Part shown: piece after piece, positions 25,384 through 32,648 of the stretch | Layout: each line of letters opens with the position of its first letter | Numbering within the stretch: the first letter of the stretch is position 1 | From: Sphingomonas sp. SCN 67-18 | GTDB taxonomy: Bacteria; Pseudomonadota; Alphaproteobacteria; Sphingomonadales; Sphingomonadaceae | DNA length: 32,648 bases | Assembly: GCF_001724715.1 (NCBI RefSeq) | Contig: NZ_MEFG01000031.1 | Location: 1-32,648, forward strand | Direction of reading: 5' to 3' | Program-made: the position numbers and the translations under genes | Notes under the pieces: model-generated | Told to the model about the DNA's origin: nothing | Databases searched by the model: none | The model's input: only the letters and a program-made list of their open reading frames with translations

Positions 25384-27330
25384 ATGGGGAGTCGGGCGGT
25401 GCGGCAGTCGATCATGATCAGGGTGGCGATGCTGCTCTTCGCCGGGCTGGCCCTGGCCCTGCAACCGGCGGTTGCGAAGGAAAAGGGTTATGCCCGCTAT
25501 GTGCTGGGCACGCTGTCCAGCCCCACGCCCGGTCCCGTCTCCGGCGGGCTGCTGCTGATGGGCGGGGGTGATCGCAACATCGATTCGCTCAAATGGTTCT
25601 TCGCCAAGGCGGGCCATGGCCATATCGTCATCCTGCGCGCCTCGCTGGGGCCGGAGATCGGCGAGGAGTTCTTCCGCGACGTGGGCGGCATCCAGTCGGC
25701 GGAAACCTTCGTCTTCGCCAACCGCACGGCCGCGACCGACAAGAAATTGCTGGCCAGCCTCAGGCGGGCGGACGGCATCTTCATCGCCGGCGGGGACCAG
25801 TCCCGCTACGTCCGCTATTGGCGGGGGACGCCGGTGGCCGAGATTCTCGACGCCCATGTCGCGGCGGGCAAGCCGCTGGCGGGGACCAGCGCCGGGCTGG
25901 CCATGCTGGGCGAGCGGCTTTACGGCGCGATGGACGGCGGCAGCATCACCAGCCCCGAGGCGCTTCGCGATCCGATGGGCGCGGCCAACACCATGGAGGG
26001 CGATTTCCTGCACATCGCGCTGCTGAAGGGCGTCGTCACCGACACCCATTTCAAGGAGCGCAACCGGCTGGGCCGGTTGTTCGCCTTCCTTGCCAAGGCG
26101 CAGGCCGGCAATGCCGCCGATCAGCCCGCCATGCTGGGCCTGGGCGTGGATGAAAGCGCCGCGCTGGCGGTGGAGCCGGATGGGTCTGGCCGCATCTATG
26201 CGACCGAGCCCAGCGGGGGCGCATGGCTGGTGGACGGCGCTGCGCTGCGCGGCGTCGCAGCCGGAGGGGCGCTGGACGCGCCGCGCGTGCGCGTCACCGG
26301 CATCGGCGCGGGGTCGGTGGTGCACCTGCCCGCCGGCACGGTCGAGCGGCCGACATTCGTCCGCAACTATGCGGCCCGCGCCGGGGAACTGGCGGAGGTG
26401 CCGCGCTGGTCGCTCGCCATCCATGGCGGCGCCGGAATCATCGAGCGCGCCGCGATGACCGCCGACAAGGAGCGCGCCTATCGCGCGGCGCTGGATCAGG
26501 CGCTGCGCGCCGGCGGCGCCGTGCTGGACAAGGGCGGCGCGGCGCTGGACGCGGTCGCCGCCGCCGTCCGCGTGCTTGAGGATGATCCGCTGTTCAACGC
26601 GGGGCGCGGCGCGGTGTTCACCGCCGAGGGCCGCAACGAGCTGGACGCCGCGATCATGGACGGGCGTACGCAAAAGGCGGGCGCCGTCGCCGGGATCACC
26701 CGGACCCGCCACCCCATAGACCTGGCCCGCGCGGTGATGGACCACAGCCCCCATGTCATGCTGATCGGGCCGGGGGCGGACCGGTTCTCGGTGGAACAGG
26801 GGCTGGAGCAGGCGGACCCCGCCTGGTTCCGCACCGAGGAACGCTGGCAACAGCTGCTCGCCTGGCGCCGCAAGCAGCAGGCGGCGATCGACCCCACCCA
26901 TTTGTTCGGCACGGTCGGCGCGGTGGCGCTGGATGCGGACGGCAATCTGGCGGCGGCGACATCGACCGGCGGCATGACCGGCAAGCGATGGGGCCGGGTG
27001 GGCGATTCCCCGATCATCGGCGCGGGCACCTATGCCAAGAACGGCCAGTGCGCCGTCTCGGCAACCGGATCCGGCGAATATTTCATCCGCGAAAGCGCCG
27101 CCCGCCAGCTGTGCGACCGTGTGGCGTGGCGCGGCGAGAGCCTGAAGGACGCCGCGCAGGCGACGATCATGGCGGTCGGCGCGATCGGCGGGGACGGCGG
27201 GCTGATCGCCATGGGGTCGGACGGCCACCCGGCCTTCGGCATCAACGATCTGGGCATGTATCGCGGCAGCATGGCGGCGGATTCGCCGCCCCGCACCGCC
27301 ATTTTCGTCGATGAGGCGCTGTCGGACTGA
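25384..27330 (+). CDS. Exported cyanophycinase (S51)-isoaspartyl peptidase (Ntn hydrolase) fusion
   Basis: A 648-residue two-enzyme protein. A signal peptide (MLLFAGLALALQPAVA) precedes an S51 cyanophycinase-like domain (about 40-330): AGGDQ at 135-139, nucleophile S169 in AGTSAG, D220-T-H222 and GVDES ending near 258. A plant-type isoaspartyl peptidase/asparaginase domain follows (about 340-648): WSLAIHGGAG, NAGRGAVF, and T510 in GTVGAVALD as the autoprocessing nucleophile. T528, R538, D541 and T561-G562 keep the spacings I recall for E. coli IaaA (18, 28, 31, 51). Cleavage before T510 would leave the S51 and alpha parts joined and release a beta chain of 139 residues. Predicted action: cyanophycin to beta-Asp-Arg, then to Asp and Arg. 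A GTG at 25399 with GGGGAG upstream is an alternative start. It overlaps the AsnC gene by one base. Confidence 0.92.
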   Translation: MGSRAVRQSIMIRVAMLLFAGLALALQPAVAKEKGYARYVLGTLSSPTPGPVSGGLLLMGGGDRNIDSLKWFFAKAGHGHIVILRASLGPEIGEEFFRDVGGIQSAETFVFANRTAATDKKLLASLRRADGIFIAGGDQSRYVRYWRGTPVAEILDAHVAAGKPLAGTSAGLAMLGERLYGAMDGGSITSPEALRDPMGAANTMEGDFLHIALLKGVVTDTHFKERNRLGRLFAFLAKAQAGNAADQPAMLGLGVDESAALAVEPDGSGRIYATEPSGGAWLVDGAALRGVAAGGALDAPRVRVTGIGAGSVVHLPAGTVERPTFVRNYAARAGELAEVPRWSLAIHGGAGIIERAAMTADKERAYRAALDQALRAGGAVLDKGGAALDAVAAAVRVLEDDPLFNAGRGAVFTAEGRNELDAAIMDGRTQKAGAVAGITRTRHPIDLARAVMDHSPHVMLIGPGADRFSVEQGLEQADPAWFRTEERWQQLLAWRRKQQAAIDPTHLFGTVGAVALDADGNLAAATSTGGMTGKRWGRVGDSPIIGAGTYAKNGQCAVSATGSGEYFIRESAARQLCDRVAWRGESLKDAAQATIMAVGAIGGDGGLIAMGSDGHPAFGINDLGMYRGSMAADSPPRTAIFVDEALSD

Positions 27331-27776
27331 TGGCGTCGGCGGGCCACATATTGGATGATGTCGACGCGCAGCTGCTGGCGCTGCTCCGCGCCGACGCGCG
27401 CCAGCCCATCGCCCAGCTTGCCAAGGAACTGGGCATATCGCGCGGCCAGCTTTATTCGCGCCTCTCCCGGCTGGAGGAGGAAGGCGTGGTCGCCGGCTAT
27501 ACGGTGCGGCTGGGCTCCGCTTTCTCCGCCAGCCGGGTGCGCGCCCATGTGATGATCAAGACGCTGCCGCGCTTCAACCGCGAGGTCGAGCAGGCGCTGG
27601 CCAGGATCCGGTCGGTGCAGGCGATCCACGCGATCAGCGGCGAATATGACATCATCGCCATGCTGGAGGCGGAGAGCGGCGTTCAGCTGAACGAGCTGAT
27701 CGACGAGATCGGCCTGCTGGAAGGGGTGGAGCGCACCACCACCTCCGTCATCCTGGCGACGAAGGTGGAGCGGTGA
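27330..27776 (+). CDS. AsnC/Lrp-family transcription regulator
   Basis: A 148-residue regulator with an N-terminal winged helix (DDVDAQLLALLRADARQPIAQLAKELGISRGQLYSRLSRLEEEGVVAGYTV) compacted in the first 60 residues, followed by an effector-binding RAM domain (AIHAISGEYDIIAMLEAES). Family members bind amino acids and act as dimers or octamers. Its ATG shares one base with the stop of the fusion hydrolase (TGATG), which implies coupled translation. The likely effector is aspartate, arginine, asparagine or a dipeptide, and the likely targets are the dyads at 25296-25355; both are inference. Its 3' end overlaps the convergent CXXCW gene by 29 bases. Confidence 0.93.
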   Translation: MASAGHILDDVDAQLLALLRADARQPIAQLAKELGISRGQLYSRLSRLEEEGVVAGYTVRLGSAFSASRVRAHVMIKTLPRFNREVEQALARIRSVQAIHAISGEYDIIAMLEAESGVQLNELIDEIGLLEGVERTTTSVILATKVER

Positions 27777-28353
27777 CGGCGGCCTGATTTTCCGGCGTGA
27801 CCGGGGTTAGCGTCAGCCCGATATCCCGCCAGCCGTCCGTGCCCTCGGCGAACCAGCGCACGTCGCGATAGCCGTCGGCGACCAGGCGGCGCGCGGCGTT
27901 CCAGCTCATCCAGCAATCGGCCAGACAGAAGACGATGACCGGCCGGGACTTCACGCCTTTGCTGAGCCGCTTCACCCCGTCCAGAAACCAGCGCTCGACA
28001 TCCGGGGCCAGCACGCCGCGCCCGCTTTCGGGGAACCAGCGCGCGCCCGGGATGCTGCGGTGGACGGCGGCCAGCGCCCAGCGCCCGCTGGCGGGATCGC
28101 GGTGGCCGCCCTCGGCCGGCAGCACGTCGATGAACAGCGCGCCCCGCCGCCGGTGCAGCGCCGCCGCCTGCTCCGCCGATATGCGCGTCGCCCCGGCGGG
28201 CGTCGTCGGCACGGGCGCGCGATAGCGGGCGATGCGCAGGCCGCTTTCGGCGTCGAACAGCGGCGCGTCCTGCTGCGCCGGCAGGGGTTGCGCGGGCAGG
28301 GGCTGGGCGGGCGCGCAGAGCAGCAGCGCGGCAAGCAGGGCTCGTCTCCTCAT
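27748..28353 (-). CDS. PQQ-dependent catabolism-associated CXXCW-motif (rhodanese-like) protein
   Basis: A 201-residue periplasmic protein. The signal peptide ends near residue 27, where QPLPA occurs twice in tandem. A rhodanese-like fold follows, with the signature C143-L-A-D-C147-W148 in the active-site loop (VFCLADCWMSWNAA) and a C-terminal GWRDIGL. This matches the family I know as PQQ-dependent catabolism-associated CXXCW motif protein, which travels with quinoprotein alcohol dehydrogenase systems. Its chemistry is not established. GGGAGGGGAG lies just before the ATG at 28353. It is divergent from the SoxYZ-like gene, which belongs to the same functional set. Confidence 0.88.
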   Translation of the reverse strand: MRRRALLAALLLCAPAQPLPAQPLPAQQDAPLFDAESGLRIARYRAPVPTTPAGATRISAEQAAALHRRRGALFIDVLPAEGGHRDPASGRWALAAVHRSIPGARWFPESGRGVLAPDVERWFLDGVKRLSKGVKSRPVIVFCLADCWMSWNAARRLVADGYRDVRWFAEGTDGWRDIGLTLTPVTPENQAAVTAPPSSPG

Positions 28354-28426
28354 CTCCCCTCCCGTCGCTCCCTTCTCGGTCGAAGGTGCTATATTAGCAT
28401 CCCCTTGCCGCGCATAATCTGAGACT

Positions 28427-29242
28427 ATGGGACGAGTGAGCATATTGCGGGCCATGCTGCTGGGGCTGGCGGTCGGCCATGCCGCCGCGGCCGCCGCCGC
28501 GCCGCCGCCCGATCCGCTCAAGTCGCCGATGTGGGACTTCATGGTCGATCAGCTTTTTGGCGACGATCCCGTCCGTTTCGATGACCGGGTGCGCGTCGTC
28601 ATGCCGGAAATCGCGGAGGACCAGCGTGCTTTCCCGGTCGCGGTCGATGCCCGCGCCATCGCCGGGGTGAAGCGGATCGTCATCTTCGCGGATCTGAACC
28701 CCATCCAGCGCGCGATCGACTATCGGCTGGCCGATGCGGACGCCTATGTCGCCACGCGGATCAAGCTGGACCAGCGTACCCCGGTGCGCGGCGCCGTGCA
28801 GCTTGAGGACGGCAGCTGGCTGGTCGGCGGCGCGTGGATCGACGCGGCGGGCGGGGGGTGCTCCGCGCCGCCGGTCAGCCGGGTGAAGGGCGACTGGGCG
28901 AAACATCTGGGCGAGGTTCGCGCGCGGGCATGGGCGCAGGCGGGCGGGGCGAAGGTGCAGATGGCGTTCCGGCACCCCATGGACACCGGCTTCGTCGACA
29001 ATATCGGCGCCTATCATATCGAGACGATCAGCCTGAAGGGCTCGGACGGCCGGGTGCTGGGCGTGGTCGCCATGCAGGCGTCAGTGGCGGAAGATCCGCT
29101 GCTCACCCTCATCCCCCATGCCCGCGCCGGGGAGGTGCTCCGGCTGGACGGGGTGGATACCAACGGCATCGCCTATGCCGGGGCCATCCCGGTTCCCGCC
29201 GCCTCCGGCCCGGCGGCGGGCGGCGGCGGGGCCGCCCGCTGA
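28427..29242 (+). CDS. Quinoprotein dehydrogenase-associated SoxYZ-like carrier
   Basis: A 271-residue periplasmic protein with a signal peptide (AMLLGLAVGHAAAAAAAPPP). A SoxY-like half (about 30-150) ends in GGGC145SAP, whose cysteine corresponds to the swinging carrier thiol of SoxY. A SoxZ-like half (about 165-255) carries MDTGFVDNIGAYHIE. This fused SoxYZ arrangement is the one that accompanies quinoprotein dehydrogenases rather than thiosulfate oxidation, and no soxA, soxB or soxX is nearby. What it carries is unknown. No clear Shine-Dalgarno precedes 28427; an ATG at 28454 is also possible. It is followed after two bases by the metallohydrolase. Confidence 0.88.
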   Translation: MGRVSILRAMLLGLAVGHAAAAAAAPPPDPLKSPMWDFMVDQLFGDDPVRFDDRVRVVMPEIAEDQRAFPVAVDARAIAGVKRIVIFADLNPIQRAIDYRLADADAYVATRIKLDQRTPVRGAVQLEDGSWLVGGAWIDAAGGGCSAPPVSRVKGDWAKHLGEVRARAWAQAGGAKVQMAFRHPMDTGFVDNIGAYHIETISLKGSDGRVLGVVAMQASVAEDPLLTLIPHARAGEVLRLDGVDTNGIAYAGAIPVPAASGPAAGGGGAAR

Positions 29243-29244
29243 CC

Positions 29245-30192
29245 ATGATCGACCGTCGCGGGATGATCGCCGGCCTTGCCGCCGGGCTGGCCGCCCCGGC
29301 GCTGGGCGCGGACTATCGCTATGTGCTGAAGCCGCAGCCGATCGGCCCGGGCGTGTGGACGTTCAGGGGCGCCGACGCACCGATATTGGCGGCCAATGGC
29401 GGGGCGATCGCCAATATCGGGCTGATCGATACGCCGGCGGGCGCCGTGCTGGTCGATGCCGGGCCGTCGCTCCGCTATGGCGCGGCGCTGAAGAAGGCGG
29501 CGGAGGCGGTGACGCGCAAGCGGGTGGCGCGGGTCTACATCACCCATGTCCACCCCGATCATCTTTACGGCGCGGGCGCGTTCGACCCCGCCATCGTCGC
29601 CGCGCCGCCCGCGCTCGTCGCGGCCATCCGGCGCGACGGGCCGGGCTTTGCCGACGGCATGTACCGTTTGCTGGGGGACTGGATGCGCGGCACCGAGCCG
29701 CCGGTGCCCGGTCGGATCATCGATGCCGGTCATGAGGATTTCGGCGGCCGCCGCCTGCGGCTGGTGCCGCTTGCCGGGCATAGCGGCGCTGACATTGCGG
29801 TGCTGGACGAAATGAGCGGGGTGCTGATAGCGGGCGATCTGGTGTTCAACGGCCGCGCGCCGTCCACGCCGGATGCGTCGCTCGCCGGCTGGCGGGCCGC
29901 GCTCGACGGGCTGGATCGGATCGATCACAAGGCGGTTCTGCCCGGCCACGGCCCGTTCGATCCGACGCCCGGCGCCGCCATCGCCTTCACGCGCGACTGG
30001 ATCGACTGGCTGGAACGGGCGTTGACCGACGCCGCCAATAGCGGCCTCGACATGGTGGAGGCGGGCAACATCCCGCTGCCGCCGCGCTTCGCCGATGTCC
30101 CGGCGGCGCGTTACGAGCTGCAACGCTCGGTGGTGCATTTCTACCCGGGCATCGAAAGCGCCGCCCTGCCGCGCATCGACGCGGGGCGCTGA
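29245..30192 (+). CDS. Quinoprotein relay system zinc metallohydrolase (metallo-beta-lactamase fold)
   Basis: A 315-residue protein with a Tat-like or plain signal (DRRGMIAGLAAGLAAPALGAD; the RR is followed by G, so Tat export is only possible). The metal-binding motif is H101-V-H103-P-D105-H106, with H179 in AGHSGAD, D198 in IAGDLVF and H235 in PGHGP. This is the SoxH-like metallohydrolase that sits with the SoxYZ-like carrier and CXXCW protein near quinoprotein dehydrogenases. It may release something bound to the carrier cysteine; that is inference. The start at 29245 lies two bases after the SoxYZ stop. A longer frame to 28834 exists but overlaps SoxYZ. Confidence 0.88.
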   Translation: MIDRRGMIAGLAAGLAAPALGADYRYVLKPQPIGPGVWTFRGADAPILAANGGAIANIGLIDTPAGAVLVDAGPSLRYGAALKKAAEAVTRKRVARVYITHVHPDHLYGAGAFDPAIVAAPPALVAAIRRDGPGFADGMYRLLGDWMRGTEPPVPGRIIDAGHEDFGGRRLRLVPLAGHSGADIAVLDEMSGVLIAGDLVFNGRAPSTPDASLAGWRAALDGLDRIDHKAVLPGHGPFDPTPGAAIAFTRDWIDWLERALTDAANSGLDMVEAGNIPLPPRFADVPAARYELQRSVVHFYPGIESAALPRIDAGR

Positions 30193-30205
30193 TCCGCCCC
30201 GCGTC
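30178..30205. terminator. Bidirectional terminator hairpin
   Basis: GACGCGGGGCG pairs perfectly with CGCCCCGCGTC around a six-base loop CTGATC. The stop codon of the metallohydrolase lies in the loop. The stem lies between convergent genes, eight bases before the receptor stop. There is no T-run. Confidence 0.6.
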
Positions 30206-30212
30206 CGGCGGG

Positions 30213-32519
30213 TCAGAATCTGGCGCTCACCCCCGCGATCCAGCGGCGCGGCGCACCCGGGCCAAGGCTGCGCGGGTCGGATGCGCCCGGCGCTTCCTCC
30301 AGCTCGATCTCGTCGGTGGGTGAAAATGTGCCGAAGGTCGCATAGCGTTTGTCGAACAGGTTGCGCATTTCCGCGAACAGCGTGACCGGGCCGAACAGGC
30401 GGGCATGGCCGCGCAGGTTGAAGATCGCGAACGGCCGGGTGCGGGGCGCGAAATTGGCCTCGTCGCCAAACAGGCGCAGGCCGCTTTGCGCCTGCACGTC
30501 GCCGCCGACGCCCCATCGCCCGGTGCTGTAATCGATGCTGATCGTCCCCCTGTGGCGGGGAATGCCGGGCATCTGCGCGCCGCGCTGCACGGCGATGGTG
30601 CCGTCATCCTCCGCGCCGGGATTGTCCGGGCTGTTGAGGACCAGCGCGGTGCGGAAAGTGGCGTCGGTATAGCCATAGGTCGCCCGCGCGGACCACGGCC
30701 CCTGCGTCAGGTCGATGGACAGGTCTATGCCCTGGCGGCGGGTGACGCCGACATTCTGAAAGAAGGCCCGCCCCCGGATCGGGCTGGCGATGAACTGGAT
30801 GTCGTCATGATTGTCGGCGCGATAGGCGGACAGCAGCCAGCGCACCGTCACCGCGCCGTCATGATGGCCCGCCGCGCCCAGTTCCCAGCTTTTCGAGACC
30901 ACCTGATCAAGCGGCGGATCGCCGACGAAGAAATTGGTCAGGCTGCACGGCGCATCCTCGTCCGCGCACGACAATTCGGCCGGGGAGGGCGCGCGATTGG
31001 CCTCCGCATAGCCGGCGCGCAGCGTGATGCCGGGCGTCACCGTCCAGTCGATCTCAACGCCGGGGTTGAGCCTGCGGAAGCGGTGCCGCCCATTCAGCGC
31101 GGTGCCGATCTGGTCGTCCAGCAGCACCCGCGCATGGTTCCAGCGGACGCCGATCTCCGCCGACAGGCCGGGGGCGATGGGCAGCGTATCGGACAGGAAA
31201 AGCCCCCAATAGCGTGTCCGGCCGATCACCGAGACCGGGGTGATCGATCCGTCCGGCTGGGTGATGATCGGCCCCAGCCCCTCGACGCTGCGATCCTCCT
31301 CAAGCGCCCCCAGTTCCGACGATGCGGCGAAGCGGGTGCGGCTGCGGTCGTGGCTGAAACCCAGCACCAGCTCGTTCTCGCCCGCGCCCAGCGGCCGCTT
31401 GTCGACGAACTGGACCAACAGGCCCGATGCGCGGGATCGGGTGCGGCTGCGGTTCAGCGCGCCATAGCCCTCGCCGCCCAGCGTGTCGGCAATCGCATTG
31501 CCGTCGGCGCCGATCAGCAGGTTTTCGGCATCGTCGCCCTCGTCCTCGTCGCTTTCGGCGGCGGATTCGAGGCACAGCAGTCCTTCATTATCGTGATCCT
31601 CGCACGCCTCCACGTCGGCGGCGTCGCCGTTCAGGGTGCGCTGCCTCAGGCGCTGGACGTAGAGGCTCGCCTCGATCCGGCTGGTGTCGCCGATGCCGAC
31701 CCACGGGTGCAGGCTGATCCGGCCATAGCGGTTGCGGGTGTTGTCCGGGTGGGTGAAGACGGCGCGCCGGTCCGCCGCCAGCAGCTCGACGGGCGCGGAG
31801 CCGTTGCCGGTCAGGTCCGTGTCGGCGGCGGTCAGCTTCAGGTGGATGCCGGCATCGGCGCCGTCCCAGCCGAAATCGGCAAAACCGTTATAAAGGGTAG
31901 AGGGCGAGAAACGCCGCCAGCCGTCGTCGCGCCGCCCCTGCAGGGCGATATAGGCGCTCGCCTGGTCGCCGGCCCAGCCGAATTCGGCGCTGCTCTCCAG
32001 CGAACCGAAGCGCCCACCGGCGGCGGAAAGCGCGACGCCGGGCGCGGAACGGCCGGTCTTGGTGGCGACGATCAGCGCGCCGCCCAGCGCGTTCAGGCCG
32101 TAAATGGGGCTTGCGTCCTTGATCGTCACGCTGTCGATCGCCGCCTCGGGCAGCAGGTCGAACTGCACGGTGTCGCCGAAGGGCTGGTTGAAGCGGCCGC
32201 CGTCGACATAGACGGCAAGGCCCTGGGAATTGCCCTGCAGCGGCGAGGCGGTGAAGCCGCGATAGACGAGATTGGGCTGCCAGGGGTTGCTCTGCGCTTC
32301 CGACAGCGACAGTCCGGCGACGGTGCGGTTGAGCGCGCGCAGCAGGTCCGGCGTGCCCGCGCGGCTGATCTCTGCGGCGGATGCGGTGATCGAATCGTCA
32401 TTGTCCAGCCCGCCGCCGGGGGCGGTGACGATGATCGTGTCCTCGCGCTCCTGCGCGGCGAGCGGCGCGGCAATGGCGGCGGCGCTCGCCGTGGCGATGA
32501 GGATGAGTGCGGCCTTCAT
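30213..32519 (-). CDS. TonB-dependent receptor coupled to acs (candidate PQQ or lanthanophore receptor)
   Basis: A 768-residue outer-membrane receptor with a signal peptide ([15 protein letters not shown]) and DTIIVTAPG as a TonB-box-like strand. The plug has [25 protein letters not shown] and [16 protein letters not shown]. The barrel has an acidic loop at about 299-332, with C306, C316 and the run D324-E-D-E-G-D-D330, a second Cys pair ([13 protein letters not shown]), and ends in IAGVSARF. The C-terminal half ([20 protein letters not shown]) is laid out like the E. coli PQQ receptor PqqU/YncD. Its ATG overlaps the acs stop by four bases, with AGGTG upstream. With quinoprotein accessory genes alongside, PQQ or lanthanide-chelate uptake is a fair guess, not shown. 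Confidence 0.9.
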   Translation of the reverse strand: MKAALILIATASAAAIAAPLAAQEREDTIIVTAPGGGLDNDDSITASAAEISRAGTPDLLRALNRTVAGLSLSEAQSNPWQPNLVYRGFTASPLQGNSQGLAVYVDGGRFNQPFGDTVQFDLLPEAAIDSVTIKDASPIYGLNALGGALIVATKTGRSAPGVALSAAGGRFGSLESSAEFGWAGDQASAYIALQGRRDDGWRRFSPSTLYNGFADFGWDGADAGIHLKLTAADTDLTGNGSAPVELLAADRRAVFTHPDNTRNRYGRISLHPWVGIGDTSRIEASLYVQRLRQRTLNGDAADVEACEDHDNEGLLCLESAAESDEDEGDDAENLLIGADGNAIADTLGGEGYGALNRSRTRSRASGLLVQFVDKRPLGAGENELVLGFSHDRSRTRFAASSELGALEEDRSVEGLGPIITQPDGSITPVSVIGRTRYWGLFLSDTLPIAPGLSAEIGVRWNHARVLLDDQIGTALNGRHRFRRLNPGVEIDWTVTPGITLRAGYAEANRAPSPAELSCADEDAPCSLTNFFVGDPPLDQVVSKSWELGAAGHHDGAVTVRWLLSAYRADNHDDIQFIASPIRGRAFFQNVGVTRRQGIDLSIDLTQGPWSARATYGYTDATFRTALVLNSPDNPGAEDDGTIAVQRGAQMPGIPRHRGTISIDYSTGRWGVGGDVQAQSGLRLFGDEANFAPRTRPFAIFNLRGHARLFGPVTLFAEMRNLFDKRYATFGTFSPTDEIELEEAPGASDPRSLGPGAPRRWIAGVSARF

Positions 32520-32648
32520 GCTGTCACCTGTACCTTATTCTCGATCATGTCTTGTACGACGGAGGGGTCAGCGAGGGTTGAGGTGTCGCCGAGGTTGGTT
32601 GTGTCGCCTTCTGCGATTTTGCGGAGGATGCGTCGCATGATCTTGCCG
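32516..32648 (-). CDS. acs: Acetyl-CoA synthetase, C-terminal fragment (runs off right edge)
   Basis: The last 43 residues of a gene entering from the right edge: [15 protein letters not shown], then [17 protein letters not shown] and a short tail. GKIMRR with its catalytic, acetylation-controlled lysine and the GDTSTLADP block are hallmarks of acetate-CoA ligase (AMP-forming) C-termini. The enzyme turns acetate, ATP and CoA into acetyl-CoA. Its TGA overlaps the receptor ATG as ATGA. Codon choice here looks less G/C-biased at third positions than in the receptor. Acs beside quinoprotein accessories fits oxidation of ethanol through acetaldehyde and acetate. Confidence 0.93.
   Translation of the reverse strand, partial: GKIMRRILRKIAEGDTTNLGDTSTLADPSVVQDMIENKVQVTA

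Noticed and set aside
25369-27228. A 619-residue minus-strand open frame opposite the cyanophycinase fusion
   Set aside because: Shadow of the fusion gene, whose two active sites are intact on the plus strand.
28427-30192. Sulfur oxidation (Sox) genes
   Set aside because: The carrier is a fused SoxYZ form next to a CXXCW protein and metallohydrolase, with no SoxA, SoxB, SoxX, SoxC or SoxD. This is the quinoprotein-associated set.

Overview
This is a high-GC alphaproteobacterial chromosome segment, most likely from the Sphingomonadaceae. The case rests on five TonB-dependent receptors in 32.6 kb, a complete cbb3 oxidase locus with an FNR-type regulator, sphingomonad-style outer-membrane receptors with a short plug, and near-universal G/C at third codon positions. 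I see no insertion sequence, phage gene, rRNA or CRISPR array. No stretch longer than 300 bases lacks a gene.

Layout. 1-2260: the tail of an unknown gene, an M24 aminopeptidase P, a 45-residue protein and tRNA-Thr(GGT). 2300-6770: an exported M13 zinc peptidase, a 50-residue protein with a FPASDPP tail, and a TonB-dependent receptor. 6870-15680 (minus strand): a cytochrome cbb3 oxidase transcription unit ccoNOQPGHIS joined by overlaps, then a 77-residue exported Cys protein that overlaps ccoS, then an FNR-like regulator. A perfect FNR palindrome lies just upstream of ccoN. 15670-17790: an OmpR/EnvZ-type two-component pair, with a possible CTG start for the kinase. 17870-22400: a Fiu-like siderophore receptor behind a Fur-like site, convergent with a second short-plug receptor that is a paralogue of the one at 4735-6768. 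22410-27780: a 931-residue receptor divergent from an exported protein that fuses a cyanophycinase (S51) domain to an isoaspartyl peptidase (Ntn-hydrolase) domain, followed by a one-base-overlapping AsnC/Lrp regulator. 27750-32648: three quinoprotein accessory genes (CXXCW rhodanese-like protein, SoxYZ-like carrier, zinc metallohydrolase), then a receptor whose start codon overlaps the stop codon of an acetyl-CoA synthetase that runs off the window.

How they may work together. The cco unit encodes microaerobic respiration and probably its own oxygen-sensing regulator. The 22414-27776 block looks like a self-contained scavenging module: receptor, bifunctional exported hydrolase and local amino-acid-type regulator. 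I infer that it handles cyanophycin or other beta-aspartyl peptides. The right end looks like part of a PQQ-dependent alcohol oxidation locus: periplasmic oxidation accessories, acetate activation by Acs, and a receptor that might import PQQ or a lanthanide-chelator. The quinoprotein dehydrogenase itself is not in the window.

All family assignments come from reading motifs by eye. No database search was run.
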